From positions 3,162,001 to 3,226,000 of the forward strand of contig NZ_CP107939.1 of assembly GCF_036046055.1 (NCBI RefSeq): a stretch of DNA of 64,000 nucleotides, given 5' to 3'. The notes below the pieces were generated by a model that saw nothing but the letters and a program-made list of their open reading frames with translations, did not search any database and had not been told where the DNA came from. This document shows, piece after piece, positions 34,132 to 42,187 of the stretch. Positions within the stretch are counted from its first letter, which is position 1. Every line of letters begins with the position of its first letter. The position numbers and the translations under genes are program-made. Source of the stretch: Nocardia sp. NBC_00403 (GTDB taxonomy: Bacteria > Actinomycetota > Actinomycetes > Mycobacteriales > Mycobacteriaceae).

Positions 34132-36558
34132 GTGAGGGTCGGCCGGGATATCTGTATCCACTACACGGTGGTGCAGCAGCCCGCGCTGCGGCCGAGGGTG
34201 ACCGATACCCTGCTGCGGGATGTGGGCATGCTCGTTGGACGTCGGAGCGAGCTGGCGCAGATAGTGTCTGCGGCGGGCCAGGGGCGGGTGGTGTCGATCT
34301 ACACCGTTGACGGTATGGCCGGTGTCGGGAAGACCGCGTTGGTGACTCACGCTGCCCACCGGTTGGCGGCAGGGTTTCCCGATGGGCAGTACTTCGTCGA
34401 GTTGCACGCCCACACGCCGGGACAAGCTCCCACCTATCCCGCTGATGCATTGGCGAGGCTGCTTACCGACGTCGGGGTCGATCCCAACTTCCTGCCTCCG
34501 ACCTTGGAGGGGCGGCGGGATCTGTGGCGTGATCGTGTGGCCGGTAAACGGGTGTTGCTGGTCCTCGATGACGCCCGTGACCACACGCAGGTCGAACCGC
34601 TGCTGCCGGGGGCTGGTGATTGTCTGACGTTGATCACGAGCCGTCGGCACTTGACCGCTCTCGACGGCGCCGTTCCCCTGCCGTTGGACGTGCTGGATCC
34701 CGAGGCGGCCTCTAAGTTGTTCATCACCCTCGCCAGCCGCGCTGCCGACACCGATGGCGAGCAGGCGGCGGTGGCCGAGATTGTTAGGTTGTGCGGGTTT
34801 CTGCCGCTGGCGATCGTGCTGCTGGCCGGCCGCCTGGCTCACCACCCGGTGTGGACCATCGCTGGGTTGGCGGGGGAGTTCGCCGCTGCGCAGGACCGGC
34901 TTGGTGAACTCGAGGCCGGGCCGCGGGCGGTGCGGGTCGCCTTTACCATGTCCTACCAGAGCTTGCCGCCTGAACAGCAGCGCATGTTTCGGTTTCTGGG
35001 CTTGCACCCTGGCCTGGATATCGACGCTCATGCCGCAGCAGCGCTTGCGGGTGTCTCCGTGATGGTGGCGCGGACGCAGTTGGAGGCGTTCTACATAGAC
35101 CACCTCGTCGAGGAAGCTCAGCCAGGCCACTACCGGATGCATGACCTGCTGCGTGCCTACGCGCGCACCCAGGCTGACACCGACCCACCCGAGACCAGCA
35201 CACGAGTAGTGGATCGGCTGTTGGACTATTACCAGGCCACCACCGCCGCAGCAGACCAATACCTGGCACGACGCACTCGCCCCACTGCGCGCCCATCCAC
35301 CATCCCGCAGGATGGTGTGGTTCGGGAGTTCGGCGACGAGGTGCAGGCGTTGGCGTGGATGCGCACCGAACGTGCCAATCTGCTCGCTTGTATCGACCAC
35401 GCCTTCAACCGTGAGCCACGGCGAGTGATCGAGCTGACCGAGACCCTCGCCAGTCTGCTCGAGCGTGATGGCCCGTGGCTGCAGGCAGCAACCCTTCATC
35501 AACGTGCCCTGGCCGCAGCCGAGCACCTCGACGATCACATCGGGGAAGCCAACACTCTCGCCAACCTGGGCAGAGTGCGCGAGTGGAGCGGGGACTATGC
35601 CGAAGCCATCGACTTGCACCAGCAGGCACTGACTCTCTACCGCGGAATCGGCAGTCGGCTCGGGGAAGCCAACACCCTCGCCAGCCTCGGGAGTGTGCGC
35701 CGGTTGACCGGAGATTATGCGGAATCTGTTGACCTGCACCAGCGGGCGCTTACCCGTTTCTGCGAGATCGGCAACCAGCTCGGCGAGGCCAACACGTTGA
35801 TGAATCTCGGCCTTGTGCGTAAGGAAACTGGGGACTACGCAAAAACGGGCGATCTGTATCAGCAGGCGCTTACCCTCTACCGCGAGATCGGCAACCAGCT
35901 CGGCGAAGCCAACGCGTTGATGAACCTCGGTAACGTGCGCAAGGAAACCGGGAACTACGCCGAATCTGTCGACCTGCATCAGCAGGCGTTGGCTCTCTTC
36001 CGTGAGATCGGCCACCGGCAGGGCGAAGCCACCACCTTCAACAATCTAGGTCTCGTGCGCAGAAGCACCGGGGACTCCGCGGAATCCGGCGACCTGCATC
36101 AGCAGGCACTGATCCTTTACCGCGAAACCGGCAACCGGCTCGGTGAAGCGTTCGCCCTCACCGGCCTCGGCAGTGTGCGCCAGTTGACCGGGGACTACGC
36201 GGAATCCGGTGACCTGCATCAGCGGGCCCTGGTTCTCTTCCGCGAGATCGGCCATCGGCTCGGTGAAGCTGAGGTGCTCAACCAGATCGGGATGCTGCTG
36301 ATGAAGACCGGCGAGCCAGACAAGGCATTGGAAATGTTCACTGACGCGCTCACAGTGGCGCGAACGATCCGTAGTCAACTCGAACAGGCTCATGCATTGG
36401 AAGGGGCCGCGCGGTGCCGGGTCGGCGTCGGCGACACAGTCACTGCCGTGACCGAACTGCGAGAAGCTGTCGAGATCTACTATCGCCTCGCCGTACCGGA
36501 AGCCGAACCCGCGGCGGCCTATCTCCTTGCAACAGAATCAACTCCGCCGTCACACTGA
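34132..36558 (+). CDS. NB-ARC ATPase with tandem TPR repeats (STAND)
   Basis: 808 residues. The short N-terminus (RVGRDICIHYTVVQQPA) is followed by LVGR and an NB-ARC domain, with P-loop VDGMAGVGKTALV (about 59-71), Walker B VLLVLDDARDH and the GLPL-like CGFLPLAIVLLAGRL. A winged-helix region ends in the MHD-like HYRMHDLLRAYA. From about residue 460, eight or so 40-residue TPRs follow (GEANTLANLGRVREWSGDYA and near copies). This is the AfsR/NLR-like switch layout with TPR as sensor. GTG 34132 is the only available start. The in-frame DNA just upstream also reads like the beta motif of the preceding gene (SAISITGVRVG). Confidence 0.85.
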   Translation: MRVGRDICIHYTVVQQPALRPRVTDTLLRDVGMLVGRRSELAQIVSAAGQGRVVSIYTVDGMAGVGKTALVTHAAHRLAAGFPDGQYFVELHAHTPGQAPTYPADALARLLTDVGVDPNFLPPTLEGRRDLWRDRVAGKRVLLVLDDARDHTQVEPLLPGAGDCLTLITSRRHLTALDGAVPLPLDVLDPEAASKLFITLASRAADTDGEQAAVAEIVRLCGFLPLAIVLLAGRLAHHPVWTIAGLAGEFAAAQDRLGELEAGPRAVRVAFTMSYQSLPPEQQRMFRFLGLHPGLDIDAHAAAALAGVSVMVARTQLEAFYIDHLVEEAQPGHYRMHDLLRAYARTQADTDPPETSTRVVDRLLDYYQATTAAADQYLARRTRPTARPSTIPQDGVVREFGDEVQALAWMRTERANLLACIDHAFNREPRRVIELTETLASLLERDGPWLQAATLHQRALAAAEHLDDHIGEANTLANLGRVREWSGDYAEAIDLHQQALTLYRGIGSRLGEANTLASLGSVRRLTGDYAESVDLHQRALTRFCEIGNQLGEANTLMNLGLVRKETGDYAKTGDLYQQALTLYREIGNQLGEANALMNLGNVRKETGNYAESVDLHQQALALFREIGHRQGEATTFNNLGLVRRSTGDSAESGDLHQQALILYRETGNRLGEAFALTGLGSVRQLTGDYAESGDLHQRALVLFREIGHRLGEAEVLNQIGMLLMKTGEPDKALEMFTDALTVARTIRSQLEQAHALEGAARCRVGVGDTVTAVTELREAVEIYYRLAVPEAEPAAAYLLATESTPPSH
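35540..36290 (+). repeat. 120-bp tandem repeats encoding TPRs
   Basis: Six to seven near-identical 120-bp units, each starting near CTCGG(C/G)GAAGCCAACAC and encoding one 40-residue TPR. High DNA identity between neighbours points to recent duplication or gene conversion within the gene. Confidence 0.8.
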
Positions 36559-37199
36559 CAACCATGGTGGTGGGGTATACCCAGCGCCACATCTGCAGGA
36601 AGGCTGAAATGCGTCAGGATAGGCCTTCTAGGGATCGCCGTAGTACTCGCCGAGAATCGGGCGGATATCGGAGTAACCGCAGCTGAGGGTGCTATCGGTC
36701 GTGAGGCCGGGTCCAAAGTGGCGCCACCAATAGATCGCCCCTACCAGGGGATATGCCGAACTTCGTTGGATTCTCGGCGATTACTACCGGAACCCCTATT
36801 CGCCCGAGACCGTCAGCGTCAAGAGGCCACATCGCGGTTGTTGGCGTTGCTGTGGCCGTGGCGCAAGCCCGATAGCCATGGCGAGTTCGGCCCGGCACCC
36901 GCCGACGGTTGTGAACCCTGACGGGTGACAGTCAGCTGGAGGTTGGCTACTGCTTGCCCGATCCCTTCGCGTTGCCGAGGACACTTGAGCATCGGGCATG
37001 ACTGACCTCGTCGAGTCGAGACACTCTCCCGCGTAGCCGAATTCGATCCGAACGGCTGCGCGCAGATCGGGGAGCCTGGAATATGAGAATGTCGACTTGT
37101 CGGCGTTGCGCGCTAATCTCGCGCAAAACTTAAGTGCTACGCTCCCCGGGCGATCTGATTCGTAAGTGAGCTGGCAGGGCTGCAGGGAGGGATCGACTC
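36559..37199. other. Gene-poor region, nothing firm
   Basis: About 640 bp with only short, poor frames. It is more AT-rich near 37120-37145 (CAAAACTTAAGTGCTACGCT), probably the promoter of the following pair. Confidence 0.4.
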
Positions 37200-38000
37200 A
37201 TGAACGACCAAGCGACACCATCGGAGTGGGAGAACGAACGGTTCGGCGAGCTGGCTCTGCCCCTTCGAGGTGCGGTCTGGCGTGCCTTGGAGGCCGCTCA
37301 CCGGCGAGCGCTGGCCGGCCATATGGGATTCGGGCTGGAGACCAACGACGTCTACGGGCAGATGTGGCTGATCCAGAACGAAGAGATGGCGCGAGCGATC
37401 GAAACGGTCGCGGAGGTCCGGCGCATCAGACCCAAGCGGGCACGCTATGAGCTGACCATGGTCGGCGAGAACAACATCATCCTGTATCCGTGGAAGTTCT
37501 CTGGCGACGCCTACAGCCCGCTGTCCTCAGCGAAGATGAAACTGTCCAAGACCCGGGAGCACCTGCTGGCGCTGACCCCGCAGATTTCCGACCAATTGAG
37601 CATCGACCACGCCGAACTCAGCGAAGAAGAGCTCGAGGCCGAATTCCAAGACGTGGAGTCCTTCCTCGAAGATGCCGCGAAGGACGGGCGGATGGTCATC
37701 GTCGCCTACGCCAGTAACCCGCACGCCGGAGTACTGCGCGCCTACTGGGGCGACGCCACCCGCGCCGACGACAGCGGACACCTCTACTGGAGCCATATGG
37801 AGGAAATTCCGCAGATCTCCGAAACAGCGGGGACGTCCGTGCGGCCCGCCGGCCCCGTGGCGGCACCAAATACCGCTACAGCAGCGCGATTCGACCAGGT
37901 CCCGATGGGTGAGATCGCGTTGGCGCCACGCAATCCCCTGACCGCACCGGACGGCGGCGCTCCGCCGACACCACGACCCGAGACCGGAAGCGATGACTGA
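37200..38000 (+). CDS. Hypothetical protein paired with XRE-ImmA/IrrE
   Basis: 266 residues from ATG 37200 (GGAGGGA upstream). The N-terminal part (RGAVWRALEAAHRRALAGHM, DVYGQMWLIQNEEMARAIE) is followed by a beta-rich centre (RYELTMVGENNIILYPWKF), an acidic helix (AELSEEELEAEFQDVESFLE) and a beta strand set (DGRMVIVAYASNPHAGVLRA). The last 60 residues are disordered and Pro-rich. It overlaps the next gene by 8 bp. By position it is the likely toxin or effector controlled by the XRE-ImmA protein; no known toxin family was recognised. Confidence 0.7.
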   Translation: MNDQATPSEWENERFGELALPLRGAVWRALEAAHRRALAGHMGFGLETNDVYGQMWLIQNEEMARAIETVAEVRRIRPKRARYELTMVGENNIILYPWKFSGDAYSPLSSAKMKLSKTREHLLALTPQISDQLSIDHAELSEEELEAEFQDVESFLEDAAKDGRMVIVAYASNPHAGVLRAYWGDATRADDSGHLYWSHMEEIPQISETAGTSVRPAGPVAAPNTATAARFDQVPMGEIALAPRNPLTAPDGGAPPTPRPETGSDD

Positions 38001-39177
38001 ACGCCCCCCGCTGCACCTTTTCGGAGTAGGCCAGGACACCTCGAACGCGGCGGCGCCGATCGCCGCCGCGTTCGACCCGCAGGCCTTCGACCCCGGCCGC
38101 CTCACACAAGCTCGACGCCTGTCGGGCATGACGAAAGCGGCCCTCGCCGCGCAGATCGGGGTGTCGGGGGCCGCGGTGAGTCAGTGGGAAGCGAGGACTT
38201 CACCTCCACGAGCTGATCACCTCAGCTGCTTGGCCGATGCTCTCGATGTCCCCGTCGAATTCTTTGCTGTCGGGCGGCCTTTCGCGCAGCTCGACGGATC
38301 CAGCGCCCACTTCCGGAGTCTGCGCTCGACCCGGGCATCCCAGCGCGCCAAAGCTGTCGCGTTTGTCGAACAAGCGTGGGAGCTGACCTACGCGCTGGAA
38401 AAACACGTTCAGTTCCCCGCCGTCGACCTCCCGGGCTTCCTGCCCGAGGACATCGAGGATCATCAGCCCGCAACGCCAGCCGCCGCCGCGCGCGCGCTGC
38501 GCGCGCGATGGGGGCTCGGCGCCGGCCCTGTCCCGCACTTGGTCCGCACGATGGAGATGCACGGCATTGTCACCACGATGGTGCCCTTCGCCGGTACCGA
38601 CACTCCCACCATCGATGCGTTCTCCACCTCGCGAATGCCTCGACCGTTGGTGGTGCTGACCCCTGACCGCGGCAGCGATGTGTACTGGCACCGCTTCACC
38701 GCCGCCCATGAACTCGGCCACCTGATCCTGCACCGCGACGCCGCCCCTGGCGACCCCGAGCAGGAACGCGAAGCCGACGCGTTCGCCGCCGAATTCCTCA
38801 CTCCGGCCGATCAGATCCGCGAGGACCTGCCTGTACGCGTCGACTTCAAAGCGCTCGAACAGATCAGTCACGAATGGGGCGTCTCACTCAAATCGCTGAT
38901 CTACCGCTCTCGTGAACTCGGCACTATCTCCGACGCCAGTGCCCGCCGCGCCTACCAGCGGCTCAACAACCTCTACGAACTCGGAATCATCGCTGCCGAT
39001 CCGGTAACCAACTACCCCGGCGAGGTCCCCAGCCTGCTCAACAAGGCATTCGAGCTCGCCGAAACTAACGGCACCTTGACCATGGCCGGCCTCGCCCGCG
39101 AAATGCGCTGGCGGCTACCGCGGTTGCGGCTGCTGCTCGGCCATCCCGACCAGCGGCCCGTACTGCGCCTTGTCTAA
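37993..39177 (+). CDS. XRE regulator fused to ImmA/IrrE metallopeptidase
   Basis: 394 residues from ATG 37993. Residues about 30-90 are an XRE helix-turn-helix (RLSGMTKAALAAQIGVSGAA, VSQWEARTSPP). The zincin follows, with HRFTAAHELGHLILH (HExxH) around residue 236-250 and the third ligand region EREADAFAAEFLTP. The C-terminus is helical, with RAYQRLNNLYELGI. Such COG2856-type proteins repress an adjacent gene and can cleave themselves or a partner under stress. Here the partner is the overlapping upstream gene. Confidence 0.88.
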   Translation: MTERPPLHLFGVGQDTSNAAAPIAAAFDPQAFDPGRLTQARRLSGMTKAALAAQIGVSGAAVSQWEARTSPPRADHLSCLADALDVPVEFFAVGRPFAQLDGSSAHFRSLRSTRASQRAKAVAFVEQAWELTYALEKHVQFPAVDLPGFLPEDIEDHQPATPAAAARALRARWGLGAGPVPHLVRTMEMHGIVTTMVPFAGTDTPTIDAFSTSRMPRPLVVLTPDRGSDVYWHRFTAAHELGHLILHRDAAPGDPEQEREADAFAAEFLTPADQIREDLPVRVDFKALEQISHEWGVSLKSLIYRSRELGTISDASARRAYQRLNNLYELGIIAADPVTNYPGEVPSLLNKAFELAETNGTLTMAGLAREMRWRLPRLRLLLGHPDQRPVLRLV

Positions 39178-39824
39178 GGAGGCGCAAGCCATCCTGACCG
39201 CGATGTGCAACCTGCACGTCGCGCCGACCCGAAACCACCCGTCCACCAGACGGACTCGAATGGCAACCGTGGATCTGGACCGACGAGGATGGTGACGAGG
39301 GACCCGCGCCCGCGTTGGTGACCCGCTGACCGAACATGCGGGGCCAAGGTCACCGCCTGGGAAGTGAACCTAATCGGCAGTCAGAATCAGGATGTCGTCC
39401 TGTTCTCCGCACGTACCGACGCGCTGAGCGACAAGAAAATCCTCCTCACTGACATGATCCGCGTCACATGTAATGTGGTGGTTTATCGGGCTTGCGCTCG
39501 CTCGAACGGGCTTGCTGCGCAACCAGATTCCTCAGGCTGCGTCGAAAAATGGGAGCCCCAACTTCTCCAGTCTCGGACAGTTCTGAAACTCAGTTGGCTC
39601 TAGGCCGCGCAATCATGAGCCGCTATGAGTGAATCCGTCCACTACGGCAACTAAGCTTGCTCCAGTCGGCCAGTGTTGAACCGGGGGAACCTGATTCGGC
39701 CGATTGCCTTGTTTCGGCGGCCCTCATTCGTGAGCGCGACAGCTGGGGCCCCTCCGATGGATTCGGGGTGGTCCCCACCGTCGCACTCGCGCGGCGGGTT
39801 CCCTAAACGAGGAGGTGACGGCAC
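39178..39824. other. Gene-poor region with a possible coding relic
   Basis: About 650 bp. A plus-strand frame ending near 39330 (PDGLEWQPWIWTDEDGDEG, then ALVTR and stop) looks like the tail of a lost gene. The rest shows nothing. Confidence 0.3.
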
Positions 39825-40031
39825 GTGGAACCATCACGGCCGGAATCGAACACATCAGCACCAACCAAATCGGTCCGGGCACTGGTTCGGGCCCTGCGGG
39901 ACTCACTGCCGTGGGTTCAAACAGGGATGAACGTCTTCTTGCTGTTCGGCGGGCACGAAACCGCCGCCTCAGTGACCAAGATGATCACCGAGGCGGCGGC
40001 GCGGATACTAGCGGCGATCTCCGGTTCCTAA
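39825..40031 (+). CDS. Small hypothetical protein
   Basis: 68 residues from GTG 39825, with an ideal AGGAGGTG seven bases upstream. The sequence has ALVRALRDSLPWVQTGMNVFL and ASVTKMITEAAARILAAI, two amphipathic or weakly hydrophobic helices that could associate with membrane. The strong ribosome site is the main evidence. Confidence 0.5.
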   Translation: MEPSRPESNTSAPTKSVRALVRALRDSLPWVQTGMNVFLLFGGHETAASVTKMITEAAARILAAISGS

Positions 40032-40420
40032 GCCAAAGGGATCACATAGCTAGTTGGGCGGCCCCGGGTGGTTCTCTGAACCTCCGGGGTCGGTTCATGT
40101 CGAGACTGCAGATGGACCCAGACTGCTCTGCATCAATCTCTCATCAATCTCAAAATCCAAGTCTACCTACTATTGCACTGCCAACAGTGAATTAGTGCCC
40201 AGCTTTCCCACTGTCCGCGACGCCGAAATCATCGCCCCGGCTCCCTCTACCTCAGGCCGCCACTACTCCCAGGAGCTCAGGCCCACGTCATCGACACCCT
40301 CAGGGCCGTTTTCGCGCCCCGTTTCGACGCGGCGACGCGCCGAAACGATCGGGCCGCACCGCACACCGCACGGGGTCGACGTCTCAGGTAACGCTGGACG
40401 CGCTGGCATCTCACAACGGC
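40032..40420. other. Intergenic region, nothing firm
   Basis: About 390 bp. The frame of the next gene is open upstream of its ATG (VTLDALASHNG before MTYQES) without a start codon, which hints at a lost 5' part. Confidence 0.35.
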
Positions 40421-41209
40421 ATGACGTACCAGGAGTCGATCGCGGCGCTCGTCCATCAGTACCAGCAGGCCGAACGTCCCGTGTCCTTTGCGGTAGGCCG
40501 CCAGCAGCCCCTCGTGGACGACCTGCGAGGCAAGCTACACGACTACGCCTTGAATCCTGAGCATATGCACGGCGGACCGAAGGCCGAATTCTTCAGACGT
40601 GAGCTGGGGATCGAGCAGCGCGACTGGAAACTTCTCGCGATCCAGCTGATCTCGGCCCTGCAGGCCGCCGAGCCGCGGGGGTTCAGGGACGAACCACGAC
40701 ATGGAGAAAGCCAGCAGCTCCGCTTCGAGATAGAAGCTCCGGTTGTGGGACTGAACGGCAAGACGAAGTCGGTCACGGCTGCCTGGAAGATCGAGGGCAA
40801 CGCCCCAGCCCAGCTCGTCACAGTCACCCCTGGGAAAAAGGCACCCGGTGCCGAGGACTCGCAAACCCTCGCGCCCAGCGACTGGGCAGCCCTCTACAAC
40901 ATCGCCCTGACAGTTGCTGACCAGGCTCTGCGGGACTGTCGGCCTACACCGATCGCATTGGAAGGCCCTGATGGCGTCGCGGTCATCGCCGAAGGGATGG
41001 CAGGGTTTGCCTGGGTGTGTTTCCCTGGCGCTCGTACTGCATTCGTCCGATGGCTCCTACGTGCGGGGCACGCCACGAAGAGCCAACCCGGAGCGCGAGT
41101 GAGGGCACCGGCCTTCAATCTTGAGCCGGCGGCGGCGTGGGCCGAGGCAATGGCCAGCGTGTTGCAGTCGGCGGGCCATCCCTGCTCAGTCGTACAAATG
41201 CTGGACTGA
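40421..41209 (+). CDS. DUF6883-like domain protein
   Basis: 262 residues from ATG 40421. Residues about 28-125 match the pattern of DUF6883, with DYALNPEHMHGGPKAEFFRR, ELGIEQRDWKLLAIQLISAL and a later VVGLNGKTKSVTAAWKIEG. The following ~130 residues (YNIALTVADQALRDCRPTPI, GFAWVCFPGARTAFVRWLLR) are not recognised. DUF6883 modules occur in polymorphic toxin and immunity settings, but the activity is unknown. The N-terminus may be truncated, since the upstream frame stays open and protein-like without a start. Confidence 0.6.
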   Translation: MTYQESIAALVHQYQQAERPVSFAVGRQQPLVDDLRGKLHDYALNPEHMHGGPKAEFFRRELGIEQRDWKLLAIQLISALQAAEPRGFRDEPRHGESQQLRFEIEAPVVGLNGKTKSVTAAWKIEGNAPAQLVTVTPGKKAPGAEDSQTLAPSDWAALYNIALTVADQALRDCRPTPIALEGPDGVAVIAEGMAGFAWVCFPGARTAFVRWLLRAGHATKSQPGARVRAPAFNLEPAAAWAEAMASVLQSAGHPCSVVQMLD

Positions 41210-41365
41210 CCCCCTTCCCCTGCACTCGGACGCAGGCTCTCCCAGCGTCCGGGAGGCCTGACCAGCGACACGGCATCCTGCGGCCTGTCCCGCTTACCAA
41301 GCATTCCTGGTACTGGACATTGATCTCCCAGGTGCCGATACACCATCGCCGTGCGCACGGACTGA

Positions 41366-41587
41366 GGATTCCGTCGAGTTTCGCTGGCTGAGCAGATATT
41401 CCAGAACGGCAGACTGTCGGTGGAGCACAACGCAATAGCCACCCGGCACAGCGCTGCGCGCCGCGGCCTAATCGTCGGCTTGCTGGAAGACCCGGAGGAA
41501 GTTGCTTTCCGACAGTTCGTCGACCGAGTCGAATCGATCCAGTCAGAGAATGGCGCCCGGATCGAGGACGTGAATGTCGCAACCTGA
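41366..41587 (+). pseudogene. Orphan coding fragment lacking a start
   Basis: An open plus-strand frame of 73 codons after a TGA at 41363. It reads VSLAEQIFQNGRLSVEHNAI, then RGLIVGLLEDPEEVAFRQF and SENGARIEDVNVAT before a stop. The composition is clearly protein-like, but there is no good start codon (only an internal GTG), so it looks like the 3' end of a lost gene. Confidence 0.35.
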
Positions 41588-42187
41588 CCCAGGAGATCCC
41601 CAACAAATAACCTGACGCCCAGTTTCTAACTGGAGGCATAGGCCCGACCATAGGCAGACGGAAGCTGTGTAATGCCTTGCAGCGCTGGCCGTGCGCAGGC
41701 GCATGCGCGCAACTCGGCAATGCCGGATGTTCTGCGCGACCGCGTCGCGGATGTACGGTGCAGCCGGACGTATGAACCGGCTGACGGTACGGTCAGGTCC
41801 ACACCGTCTGAGGATCTCCACGATGCTAGCGTCGGCGCTCGTCGAGCTTTGGTCGGGTGCTGTTGTCAGATCGCAGTACACCAGCGCGTCGACCAGCAAT
41901 TGGTCATCCAGAAGCGGGTCGGATTCCAGCTCTGCGCGACGCCCCCGGCTCCTCGACGCCGGGCAGCGTCAATGAAGGGTCGGCGACCAACCGAACGACT
42001 CGGTCATCCGTCGCATGCTCGTCTCGTAGGAACGAGCACTATCGCCCCTTTGGTCTCGCCAACTATGCGCCACAAAGAGTTTCGCTCACTTAGCCTTGTG
42101 TGGCAGACTGGAAAGCTTGCCGCAAGCGGTGGGCTCGTGTGTCCTGCTATACCACGTCTGTCGACCATCCTTAGGGGGATCTGCGGT
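41588..42187. other. Intergenic region upstream of the helicase operon
   Basis: About 600 bp. The helicase frame is open back to 41672, but this part is low-quality (Arg-rich, no motifs), so it is treated as untranslated leader and promoter DNA. Nothing else was recognised. Confidence 0.4.

Noticed and set aside
39400..39610. 79-codon plus-strand frame
   Set aside because: No ribosome site, no motif and no coupling to neighbours.
41672..42187. N-terminal extension of the helicase frame
   Set aside because: Arg/Ser-rich, lacks motifs, and ATG 42188 has a good ribosome site directly before the DUF4011 motif.
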